The translations under genes and the position numbers were made by a program. A stretch of 40,831 bases of DNA from a virus. The notes below the pieces were generated by a model that saw nothing but the letters and a program-made list of their open reading frames with translations, was not told where the DNA came from and ran no database searches. Location of the stretch: the IMG/VR virus record IMGVR_UViG_3300028569_000070, positions 1-40,831 of that record; one strand, written 5' to 3'. Below are positions 21,597 through 29,503 of this stretch, piece by piece (the stretch's first letter is position 1; every line of letters starts with the position of its first letter).

Positions 21597-24500
21597 ATGC
21601 CAATCAGACAAATAATCGACATCGGCGTTACGGGTCAAACATTCAACATCGACTTAGGTCAGTTGTGTGATGGCGAAACCGTAGACATTCAGTTCTGCAA
21701 TACGGACGGTGAGCATACGTATGACTTCAATACGTGCGCTTGCCCTGTGTTCTCAGGACTACCAGCAAGGCAATTATTCGGGGTATGCGAGTGCAACACG
21801 TACACGCTGACATTTAACGGGTCAGGTGTGCCGGGCTTCGGTGAGTGCTTAATCCTTGTAACCCGTAGCGGAGGTCATACGGTGCGTGTAAATCTTAAAT
21901 TCGAAGAGGTATATTGCGAACCTGCACTGACCGCATTTGACCTAATTGATGATGGCGGAATCGTTGAAATTGACGAAACTAATTTCAATCCGAATTGCGA
22001 CGTCTATTACGGTTCGTGCATGGGCGCACGTGAAAACCTGAGTCTTGTCTATTCCCTTACTCAGCCGATAATTGCAGGTGATGTTCTATTCCTATCGCAG
22101 TGGCTGTTTGCGCAACTATCGCAGTGGAATTATACCGACTTCCCGACAGCAGGATGGAAGTATCGTGTGTGTACGGTTGAGGAAACCGTAGATGGAACAT
22201 TTCAAATGGAATGGTACGGTGAGCAACCATCGGAGGAAAACAGCGCGGATAGTCCATACATAACGTGCATCATTGGCAGTGGCGGTACTACCGTTGAATT
22301 TCAGGTTAAATTCAACATGCCACAAGATAGTCAGATTGCACCGTCAAATATTTCACTAAATAATAACAGACAATTACTTGCCAATGCTGTATCGAACTTT
22401 CAGGAATTAAATAACGACGCTGAGAATAGCATCTATCGCAATCCGAAATACATGGCTTGGACGTGGGTAATTTATCGCAGTGTTGGCAATGTGTATCAGA
22501 AATCATTCTTCAATATCAAAGGTGAATTTCCATACTACGGTGAGAATAGCGTAATACCAACAACTGCGATGCGGTTTCAATTAAATAGCCTATCGCTTGA
22601 GCGCATCACGACACTAACCGATACCGAATACCTCAGCACAACACGAGGCACAACTATAACGGTTGATTTCGATTACACGTCAGGCAATCCGTCAGGTACG
22701 CCACCCGACAGTTTGGAATTGTATCTGATACGTACCGATACGTTCAATAACCAATTAGACTATTATCAGAACTACGAATACCAGCAAGCGAACCTGACGA
22801 CATTAACAGCAAGCACGAACATAACACCGACCGTTGCACCTGTGAACGTAACGGGTAATAACTTCACTGCTGAGTTCGATGTAACTGCACTCCATCCTGA
22901 ATTGGAAGGATTGATACAATCGGTTCGGTATCGCTTTATCTTGGTGGCACGTAGCCTAATCGACCAAGAATCGAGAAGCGAAATATCGGAAGCAATTGAA
23001 TTAATTAATTTCAATGATGAACCGATATTAATGCCAACACTCGAACTCGTATGGCGTACGGTTGAACAGGAGTATAGCCCGAATAATAGAATACTTCGTG
23101 ATTCGTGCGTAAATCTACCGATAGAGAGTGCATTAAAGTTGGATGTAGCGACGTTAAACGCACAAGTGAGTAGTAAGACTGGCGGTAAGATTACAGATGC
23201 GTCAGGGGCGTTAAAGGCGGTCAGATTGAATGTGTACGAAACGAACCCACTGACAGGTAATTTACTACTCGATACGATGTTCTTTCAACCTGAATTAAAG
23301 CGTGTTTGTGGCGGTCAATTCGAGGCAGGTGTGGATGTGGATTTCGTAGACAATACGATAGGTTCGCAGATGGAAATAGTATTCCCGTTCAATATTCCCG
23401 ACAACGTATACCGTAACATTGGCAGAGAGGGATTATTTCAGCGTGAGGCAGGTAGTTTCACACGTGTACCCGTAGTCAATGCCGATTTGGATTGCGTTAC
23501 GCAGACGCAGGCGAATATGTGTAATTTTGGTAGTGTGGCAGGGCAGATGCAAAGTTTAGCATTAAATGCAACGTATGAAGGCGTAATGCAATTTATACCA
23601 ACAACGCAGGAAATATGGGCATTGGATAACACTAATTGCGAAATTCATATTTTTGATAGCAATACATTTGCATTTGTTGTATCAGTTCCGTTGCCTGCCG
23701 TATTTCAGCCAGTTTACTCTGAATACTGCCCTGCAAATAATTGCGTGTATGTATCAAACAATATTGACCAGTTTGTTTATTGTATTTCAATTTTAACTCG
23801 TTCAGTAGTGGCTACAATTGCAATTGGTACAGCAGGTGACGCATTAGGTGGATTAAAGTACATACCTATAACTCAAGAGTTAATTGTAATAAACGGAACT
23901 GCAAATACAATTGAACGCATTAATATAAATACAAATACGGTCGTGGGTACTCCAATCACATTGGGAACAGGATTCAGTCCACAGCAGGTTGAATTTATAC
24001 CATCAATAAACGAAATATGGGTTTCATGCTCAGGGACTGCAAGTGTTGAGAGGGTTAATTATACAACATTTGCACACGCTGGTACAATTGCAGTTACAAG
24101 CGCAATTGCAATTAAATTAGTTGGAAATGAAGTTTGGGTTGGCTCTTCAAGTATAGATGTAATTGATGTAAACACACTTGCAATTGTTCAGTCAATTGCA
24201 ATTTCATATTCGTTTATCTTCTTTTCAGAATTTGGAGGTGTTGTTTATACATCGAATTTAATTGACTCTATTATTGCGTATGATAGTCAGTCATACAGCG
24301 TAGTTAGAATTGTATTCGTTGGTACAAATTCATTCCCTAATTTCATACTGCTTGCAAACGGAATACTTTACGTTGCTAATATTGGCGATGATTATATCTA
24401 CCTCTTCAACGCCGACTGCTCGCAACAACTTCCACCGTTTACGATGCGTAACCGCAACATTACAATGGATTGGGAATTGGAATTTCAGTTGTTTGATAAC

Positions 24501-24929
24501 ACCGAAATATATCACGCCTACCAACGAATTGAGCGACCAAGGTTCAGCGAAATATGGAATATTGATGCACTGCCCGGCGATACGATTGACGACATTAAAA
24601 TTGATACAATACCGATAGGCGATGCAAACCCATGCGCTACGTCAGGCGATTTAGTAATTGATGCCGATTGGGGTTCGGGTTCGGGTACATCGAACCGACA
24701 ACTCTTTGCAGTAGGCGTTGAAATCATGCCTGTACGTGGTGGACTCGTTTCTGAACAGACCGCAATACCTGCCGTTGCGAATATTATTCAGCCACTAAAC
24801 TCACCGTACATTTCAGGAGTTCAGCCACAATTCAATGCAGTTGGTAATATTCAATTCCAACTCGATTACCCTGAACTTCCAATCGGTGGCGACTATCAGA
24901 TACATTTACACTTCATAATTAGACCATAA
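21597..24929 (+). CDS. Large tail protein with inserted beta-propeller
   Basis: The largest virion protein, 1110 residues, probably a tail-tip or receptor-contact protein. The first ~640 residues are beta-rich with scattered cysteines. Residues about 650-940 hold repeated blades of the YVTN/NHL type (EIWALDNTNCEIHIFDS, NNCVYVSNNIDQFVYCI, ELIVINGTANTIERININT, EIWVSCSGTASVERVNY, GVVYTSNLIDSIIAYDS, GILYVANIGDDYIYLFN). That segment is more AT-rich than the flanks, so it is probably an acquired domain. The C-terminal ~170 residues resume the flanking style. Confidence 0.7.
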   Translation: MPIRQIIDIGVTGQTFNIDLGQLCDGETVDIQFCNTDGEHTYDFNTCACPVFSGLPARQLFGVCECNTYTLTFNGSGVPGFGECLILVTRSGGHTVRVNLKFEEVYCEPALTAFDLIDDGGIVEIDETNFNPNCDVYYGSCMGARENLSLVYSLTQPIIAGDVLFLSQWLFAQLSQWNYTDFPTAGWKYRVCTVEETVDGTFQMEWYGEQPSEENSADSPYITCIIGSGGTTVEFQVKFNMPQDSQIAPSNISLNNNRQLLANAVSNFQELNNDAENSIYRNPKYMAWTWVIYRSVGNVYQKSFFNIKGEFPYYGENSVIPTTAMRFQLNSLSLERITTLTDTEYLSTTRGTTITVDFDYTSGNPSGTPPDSLELYLIRTDTFNNQLDYYQNYEYQQANLTTLTASTNITPTVAPVNVTGNNFTAEFDVTALHPELEGLIQSVRYRFILVARSLIDQESRSEISEAIELINFNDEPILMPTLELVWRTVEQEYSPNNRILRDSCVNLPIESALKLDVATLNAQVSSKTGGKITDASGALKAVRLNVYETNPLTGNLLLDTMFFQPELKRVCGGQFEAGVDVDFVDNTIGSQMEIVFPFNIPDNVYRNIGREGLFQREAGSFTRVPVVNADLDCVTQTQANMCNFGSVAGQMQSLALNATYEGVMQFIPTTQEIWALDNTNCEIHIFDSNTFAFVVSVPLPAVFQPVYSEYCPANNCVYVSNNIDQFVYCISILTRSVVATIAIGTAGDALGGLKYIPITQELIVINGTANTIERININTNTVVGTPITLGTGFSPQQVEFIPSINEIWVSCSGTASVERVNYTTFAHAGTIAVTSAIAIKLVGNEVWVGSSSIDVIDVNTLAIVQSIAISYSFIFFSEFGGVVYTSNLIDSIIAYDSQSYSVVRIVFVGTNSFPNFILLANGILYVANIGDDYIYLFNADCSQQLPPFTMRNRNITMDWELEFQLFDNTEIYHAYQRIERPRFSEIWNIDALPGDTIDDIKIDTIPIGDANPCATSGDLVIDADWGSGSGTSNRQLFAVGVEIMPVRGGLVSEQTAIPAVANIIQPLNSPYISGVQPQFNAVGNIQFQLDYPELPIGGDYQIHLHFIIRP

Positions 24930-24931
24930 CA

Positions 24932-26074
24932 ATGGGAATAAGAATAAACCATGACGCACTACCCGTAGGCACTGGCGTCGTAACAGTAGGCACGATTGAT
25001 GTAGTCGTGCCTGTGAACGTAAACAATCCATGCGCACCTTGCGACGACATCATTCAAGCCGAGGTAGTATGTAACAAGAATGACGTATGGAATCGGAATT
25101 TATGCGGTAATGACTATTGCTATAACCACCCCGTACTTGCTGGCGATTGTTTGGACTTCCAATTCCAATTTCAGAACACAAGGCAATCACGCACTGCATG
25201 GAAGTTGTACAATTACGAGCAATTGCCCAACATTCTTTACACATGGTATCACTACTCGCTGAACCCTACTAACTGGACAATTCGTGCAAGGATATTCAAC
25301 GCATGTACTGAGCAGGAGTTTACCATACCTACCCCATCCGTTCACAACTACGCAGACGACCTTATGACAGGTGCAACGGTCATGCTCGACTTGGATAGGG
25401 ACGCTTCATCACGAACACTGCCACTACTCGCATGGTATCGCTGGGTTCAGAATATAAGGTTCTGTTTGCCTACGACACTACCTACTGGCTTTCCCGAAGA
25501 GTTTTATTTCGAGTTTACGGTACGACCATTTAGCGGTGCGAACTATACCGTTTATTCTCAGGTCTATGAGATAGCGAAATGCAGACCTACGATTCAGTTA
25601 GAGGGTGTGTATAGTTATACCGATTGCTTCGGGTATCGGTATTCAGTGCCACGTCCATTGAGGGGTAGACTTGAAGAACTGGCAGACCCGTTGAAGTTTG
25701 GTGCGCAGGTAATTGCGCAGAAAAGTATCAAGACGCCCGTTGGCTATCGCAACCTGCACAGGTTCTACGGAAACGCTGAGTACAATGACTTCTTCATCGA
25801 GAAGGATATACCCGAACGTCAGTGCTACTCAATTAAGACCAAATCATATCCGATATTCCGAGTCAGATTAGACCGCTTGCCACCATACGTAGCGGAGATT
25901 TACAACAACAACATAACGGGTAGTGTCGCACTGCTGACAGGCGCAAACACACACCCTGCTACGTTACAGGTTCAGCCACAAGGCGGTGCATCGAAATCGA
26001 ACGACGACAATAATATGTGGTACGTTGATAATAATTTAAGAGGATGCGAATGTTTGGATTATCAGCAATGTTGA
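24932..26074 (+). CDS. Cysteine-rich tail protein, 380 aa
   Basis: It follows the propeller protein by 2 bp. The N-terminus is beta-rich (VGTGVVTVGTIDVVVPVNV), followed by a cysteine-rich segment (NPCAPCDDI, EVVCN, NLCGNDYCYN, AGDCLDFQF). The three consecutive tail genes share this cysteine-rich, Asn-rich beta style. It is the last gene before the terminator at 26133-26164. The exact role is unknown; tail fibre or baseplate component is likely by position. The small-RNA promoter lies inside its 3' end. Confidence 0.6.
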   Translation: MGIRINHDALPVGTGVVTVGTIDVVVPVNVNNPCAPCDDIIQAEVVCNKNDVWNRNLCGNDYCYNHPVLAGDCLDFQFQFQNTRQSRTAWKLYNYEQLPNILYTWYHYSLNPTNWTIRARIFNACTEQEFTIPTPSVHNYADDLMTGATVMLDLDRDASSRTLPLLAWYRWVQNIRFCLPTTLPTGFPEEFYFEFTVRPFSGANYTVYSQVYEIAKCRPTIQLEGVYSYTDCFGYRYSVPRPLRGRLEELADPLKFGAQVIAQKSIKTPVGYRNLHRFYGNAEYNDFFIEKDIPERQCYSIKTKSYPIFRVRLDRLPPYVAEIYNNNITGSVALLTGANTHPATLQVQPQGGASKSNDDNNMWYVDNNLRGCECLDYQQC

Positions 26075-26083
26075 TTATCTTTG
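26053..26083 (+). promoter_or_regulatory. Consensus Bacteroidetes promoter (TTTG-N19-TATCTTTG)
   Basis: TTTG (26053-26056), exactly 19 nt, then TATCTTTG (26076-26083): a full match to the -33/-7 consensus. The predicted start is about 26090. No gene lies downstream before a terminator 75 nt away, so it drives a small RNA. The -33 box lies inside the end of the preceding tail gene. Confidence 0.8.
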
Positions 26084-26089
26084 TCGCAT

Positions 26090-26165
26090 GGTTCTTGCTG
26101 TGATTAGACTTTGAACCGTTGAATGGTTACAGATACCGCATATCGCCAGATGTGCGGTATTTTTG
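26090..26165 (+). ncRNA. Small RNA with loop antisense to the phage leader motif
   Basis: About 75 nt from the predicted start to the terminator. The 5' hairpin pairs GGUUC (26090-26094) with GAACC (26113-26117) and exposes an 18-nt loop containing UUGCUGUGAUUA (26095-26106). The reverse complement, TAATCACAGCAA, is found in full before the starts at 2711 (minus) and 10660. It is present over 11 nt before 7289 (minus) and 10994, over 9 nt before 16773, and with one G-U pair before 26286. The RNA therefore looks like a trans-acting regulator of phage translation. There is no reading frame longer than a few codons. Confidence 0.7.
26133..26164 (+). terminator. Terminator of the small RNA and upstream tail operon
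   Basis: ATACCGCATAT (26133-26143) pairs with ATGTGCGGTAT (26150-26160), 11 bp with one G-U, loop CGCCAG, followed by TTTT-G-TTT. A strong intrinsic terminator. Confidence 0.9.
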
Positions 26166-26183
26166 TTTAAAATAATTGGCTTG

Positions 26184-26285
26184 ATTATCAGCGAGTTATA
26201 AAAAAGATTGGGTTGTATGCTTTGATTATGTAAACCGAATCAAAAAAAGCGCTTTCTTTGTATTATAAATTTTAACAATCACGGC
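26184..26285 (+). promoter_or_regulatory. Promoter module of the three-gene cassette
   Basis: Upstream box ATTATCAGCGAGTTATA (26184-26200), exactly 102 bp before ATG 26286; it matches the box before 10660 at 15 of 17 bases and the same distance. TTTCTTTG (26253-26260) is the -7-like box. The leader AATCACGGC (26277-26285) runs into the ATG and pairs with the small-RNA loop with one G-U. It gives the cassette early-type expression inside the late region. Confidence 0.65.
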
Positions 26286-26504
26286 ATGACAACTCAAGAA
26301 ATCAATAAAGAAAGAAATGCGAACGGTGTGTTCTCAACAAGTAATGATGCATCTGGATGGTTTGCAATATCAAGAGACGGTATTAATATGATTACATTTT
26401 ATCAAGGTAAATTTACGTTTACATTAAAAGATGATGTAAATAAATTTTACTCTGAAAAAGGATTTGCTCAAAAAATTACTAAACTATTAAACGGAGGATT
26501 TTAA
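26286..26504 (+). CDS. Small cassette protein 1, 72 aa
   Basis: A soluble, beta-rich small protein (MTTQEINKERNANGVFSTSN; WFAISRDGINMITFYQGKFT) with a short helical end (FAQKITKLLNGGF). It is AT-rich compared with the surrounding virion genes. First of three genes between their own promoter and terminator, a moron-like arrangement. No family recognised. Confidence 0.65.
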   Translation: MTTQEINKERNANGVFSTSNDASGWFAISRDGINMITFYQGKFTFTLKDDVNKFYSEKGFAQKITKLLNGGF

Positions 26505-26505
26505 T

Positions 26506-26721
26506 ATGGAAAAGCCAATACAAATAGGAATTGATGAGTGGTGGTTTAAAGGGTGCTTTATCCAAAAGCAAATACACCCACAATTAAAGACTTACCACGT
26601 TTTTAAAGATACTGAGCAGCAAGAAACCATTGATACCTGCTTTACTTTTATAGAAGCAAAAAAGCTATGTAATCTTAATGAAGTAAAAGATTTTAAGCAA
26701 GGATATAAAGCATTTTTATAA
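26506..26721 (+). CDS. Small cassette protein 2, 71 aa
   Basis: It starts at ATG 26506, behind CGGAGG, a possible Shine-Dalgarno, 1 bp after the previous stop. Sequence IQIGIDEWWFKGCFIQKQIH and YHVFKDTEQQETIDTCFTF, with a helical C-terminus. Soluble; no domain recognised. Co-transcribed with its two neighbours. Confidence 0.65.
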   Translation: MEKPIQIGIDEWWFKGCFIQKQIHPQLKTYHVFKDTEQQETIDTCFTFIEAKKLCNLNEVKDFKQGYKAFL

Positions 26722-26924
26722 TGAAAAACCTAATTGATATTATAGACACAACCAACGAACCAAACATTTTACAAAAAATGGAATGGGGCGGAAGTCGTAA
26801 AAATGCTGGTGCTAAGCCAAGATATTCAGAACCAACTAAAGTCGTATCGTTTCGGTGCCCAATGTCAAAAGAAAGTGAACTAAAATCACTTATCAGTGCA
26901 AAGTTAGCCGAGTGGGCTATGTAA
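26721..26924 (+). CDS. Ribbon-helix-helix-like small protein
   Basis: A 67-residue protein. EWGGSRKNAGAKPRYSEPTK followed by VVSFRCPMSKESELKSLISA resembles the common phage/plasmid pattern WGG-x-R-x-GAGRP ... TxxVSFRVP-x-helix. That pattern is a basic arm followed by a ribbon-helix-helix-like DNA-binding domain. It may autoregulate the cassette. The ATG overlaps the preceding stop (TAATG). A cysteine replaces the usual valine in FRCP. Confidence 0.65.
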   Translation: MKNLIDIIDTTNEPNILQKMEWGGSRKNAGAKPRYSEPTKVVSFRCPMSKESELKSLISAKLAEWAM

Positions 26925-26973
26925 TGTAATAATTTGTTTAACTTTGCACCGTTGGTTTTACTTTTTCATGTTG

Positions 26974-27011
26974 CCCGCATCGGTTTTATAGGTTTGCCGA
27001 TGCGGGTTTTT
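26974..27011 (+). terminator. Terminator of the small-gene cassette
   Basis: CCCGCATCGG (26974-26983) pairs perfectly with CCGATGCGGG (26997-27006), 10 bp, 13-nt loop, followed by TTTTT. Confidence 0.9.
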
Positions 27012-27031
27012 ATTTATATTATTTTATTTCG

Positions 27032-27039
27032 TATATTTG
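27032..27039 (+). promoter_or_regulatory. Late promoter -7 box TATATTTG before tail tube gene
   Basis: TTCGTATATTTGT, the same form as at 14909-14918, placed 20 bp after a terminator. An 85-nt untranslated leader follows before ATG 27125; it contains AACCCAAAGGAG and a GTAGGCTCAATGCCAT stretch resembling the tape measure leader (TTAGGCGTAGTGCCAT). Confidence 0.7.
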
Positions 27040-27124
27040 TTCCCAATCCGAACCCAAAGGAGTAGGCTCAATGCCATAATGTCGGGAGTTCATTTGCAAA
27101 CTTCTAAACAAAACAATTTATATT

Positions 27125-27673
27125 ATGGCATTAACTTGCACAGGGTGTTCGGTATCAGTACCAACACTATCCGCATCTTGCGGTCAATCAACTAAGCCCG
27201 GCGGTATTGTAGCCATCGGCATCGTAGCGTGCGATTACGTATTCACTAACCCTACTGACGGTTTTGAATGGACAACCGCAATTGGTGCGAATGACGCGCG
27301 TGTAATCAAGAACTTGTTGGGCTCAATGCCTGACCCGTCAAACACGAGCAAGCGCATTGCTTCATGTTCTGCTGAGCAATTGACTGGCAAGACGTGGACA
27401 ATCAATTTACTCGACCACAACTTCATCGAAACAGGCTCACCGCTTATTTACGAAAAAGAAGCGTTCTACAACGACATCCAGAACAATCCAAGCCAGTATT
27501 ATTTGTTCTACGGTACTTGCGACGGACGTATGTACAGAGTTGATGATTTCACGCTGATGATGAATGTAAACATTCCTGACAACTCACAGGAGTTGCGCTT
27601 CATGAATGTGCAAATCAACTTCATCGGCAAGACACAAGGCACTCAGTTCGTTTTCGATTTAAGAACGGTATAA
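27125..27673 (+). CDS. Putative major tail tube protein
   Basis: A 182-residue beta-rich protein with a long leader and its own strong promoter, signs of high expression. Sequence: MALTCTGCSVSVPTLSASCG at the start, a small Cys-rich tip, then TNPTDGFEWTTAIG, YYLFYGTCDGRMYRVDDFTL and VQINFIGKTQGTQFVFDLRT. The size and beta content fit a tail tube monomer, and its place between tail and head modules agrees. No sequence motif proves it. Confidence 0.55.
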   Translation: MALTCTGCSVSVPTLSASCGQSTKPGGIVAIGIVACDYVFTNPTDGFEWTTAIGANDARVIKNLLGSMPDPSNTSKRIASCSAEQLTGKTWTINLLDHNFIETGSPLIYEKEAFYNDIQNNPSQYYLFYGTCDGRMYRVDDFTLMMNVNIPDNSQELRFMNVQINFIGKTQGTQFVFDLRTV

Positions 27674-27676
27674 TTT

Positions 27677-29503
27677 ATGCAATTCAATACAGGATTTGGC
27701 TGGGCATTCGACCCTGACGAGCGTCCTGTTTGGTGGCTACGTGCTGCCGAGCAGTATTACTCGATGATTGTTCACACGCAGGGTCATAACCCAGCCAAAC
27801 TCTTGTTTTTACAGCGCCCGAACGAAGACCCCGAAATACTGCGTTTTCGGATGCAGAACTTCGAACCGATAACGGTAGATGCGATATCGAGGGCGAAGTC
27901 TGAGATATTAGCACCAATCGGCTCAAGTCCGTTTTCGGTCGAATTAGACCCGAGCATTGAAGACTATGTAGACCTGCCCATCTTCGGTCAGACGAAGGCA
28001 TACGGCACTGGGATGGATTACTACCAGTGGTTGTTTAATGATGCTTTAAGCAGAATGTTTGACGATGCCAACGGGTACATGACATGGCTTCCGTATGGTG
28101 CTGGTTTGACTGACCCATCCATCCCGATTGATTGCCAAGCCTACCAAATCTATTCCATCACGATTGTACACCAGTCTGACGATAGGATTACATTCTTTAA
28201 GCCAGAAGATAGGCTCACACTCGACGATGGCACGATAGGTAGGGTTTACTATACTATCGACAAGACAGCGTACTACAAGCACTCTGAACGCTACCTGCCG
28301 AAGGATTACATTACGACGTTCGATACCGAATTAATCTACACGCACAACCTCGGTAAATTGCCACTCGTGCTGAACGGTGGCGTGAAGTCGTCTGCGATTG
28401 GTAGGTATGATAGTAGGACTCGCAAGGCATTGTTCGGCGAAAGCAGTTACGGTTCATGGACGCCATTCGAAGCGGGCGTAGGTGAAGTAAATTCATTCTC
28501 GCTATCTGACGTTACATTACCGCAATTCATTGACTATTACAAGTCGTACCTGTGGGGATTCGTGCCGTATGGCAACGAAGCATTAAAGACATTTGACGAT
28601 TGGAAGGCAGCACGTCTTATGACGTCGCATCCGATTCGTGTTGAGAAGCAAATGCCCTGCGTTGCTACTGGTTGCAGTGGTGGTTACGTATGGGATGCGG
28701 AGGGCGATAAGCGGAAGTGTGGCAGTTGTAATGGCACAGGTTCGGTTATGGTGCGCAGTCCGTATGGTAGTTATGTTGTTGCCGTACCAGACAGCACGAC
28801 AATGGGCAATCAGACCTTAATCGACGACCCAGTTTCGTTCGTATCGCCACCTGTTGAGGGTCTTCGTTACATGGAGGAAGCATGGCAGAGTTTGATTAAG
28901 AAAGCGGAGCAATCAGTTTATCAATTATTCAGCGATAGCGTACAATCTGGTGAAGCGAAGAAGGTAGACAGAGAGGGTAAATACGCACTCATAAAGACCA
29001 TATCCGACCACTGCTTTGAACATCTCATGTATAACCATTTGATGCTATTAACCGAGTTGCGCAATATCATCAATCCTATGCCACCGCAGATAGTGAAGCC
29101 ACAATCATTTATGATTCGTGACGAAGCGACGCTGATTGCGGAGTTAAAGCAATTGAACGAAGCCGATGCGCCTATTCAGGTAAAGATTAAAGCGCAGAAG
29201 GATTTAATTAAGCACCGATATTCAGGCTTGCCAGATGCGGATGATATGTTGGAGATAGTCGTTCTATTTGACCCACTTTATGGTCAGAAGATGGCTGATA
29301 TAATGTCGGCGTATAACATGGGTGCAGTTAGCAGTGTAGACGTACAACGTCACATGGTCGCTGACAACCTTATGATGCGCTTGGTTGAACGCAATGGCGA
29401 CAAGTGGCTAACCTTATCGGACGAACAACAACTTGCCGATATGGAAGCCGAGTTCGCAACAATTAGAATGGTATCGCCAACTGAAATAATTATACCTGAA
29501 TAA
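27677..29503 (+). CDS. Portal protein
   Basis: A 608-residue protein, assigned as portal from its length, position between packaging and head genes, and the order portal then head morphogenesis. It begins GWAFDPDERPVWWLRAAEQY, with a helical N-terminus and a large helical C-terminal part (about 400-560). An unusual feature is a DnaJ-like zinc module at about 327-355 (CxxxxCxGG ... CxxCxGxG), which may bind zinc in the clip or wing region. It probably forms the DNA gate contacted by TerL. Confidence 0.7.
   Translation: MQFNTGFGWAFDPDERPVWWLRAAEQYYSMIVHTQGHNPAKLLFLQRPNEDPEILRFRMQNFEPITVDAISRAKSEILAPIGSSPFSVELDPSIEDYVDLPIFGQTKAYGTGMDYYQWLFNDALSRMFDDANGYMTWLPYGAGLTDPSIPIDCQAYQIYSITIVHQSDDRITFFKPEDRLTLDDGTIGRVYYTIDKTAYYKHSERYLPKDYITTFDTELIYTHNLGKLPLVLNGGVKSSAIGRYDSRTRKALFGESSYGSWTPFEAGVGEVNSFSLSDVTLPQFIDYYKSYLWGFVPYGNEALKTFDDWKAARLMTSHPIRVEKQMPCVATGCSGGYVWDAEGDKRKCGSCNGTGSVMVRSPYGSYVVAVPDSTTMGNQTLIDDPVSFVSPPVEGLRYMEEAWQSLIKKAEQSVYQLFSDSVQSGEAKKVDREGKYALIKTISDHCFEHLMYNHLMLLTELRNIINPMPPQIVKPQSFMIRDEATLIAELKQLNEADAPIQVKIKAQKDLIKHRYSGLPDADDMLEIVVLFDPLYGQKMADIMSAYNMGAVSSVDVQRHMVADNLMMRLVERNGDKWLTLSDEQQLADMEAEFATIRMVSPTEIIIPE

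Noticed and set aside
26939-26946. TAACTTTG as a further promoter before the 26974 terminator
   Set aside because: There is no TTTG box 19 nt upstream, and the resulting RNA would be barely longer than the terminator.
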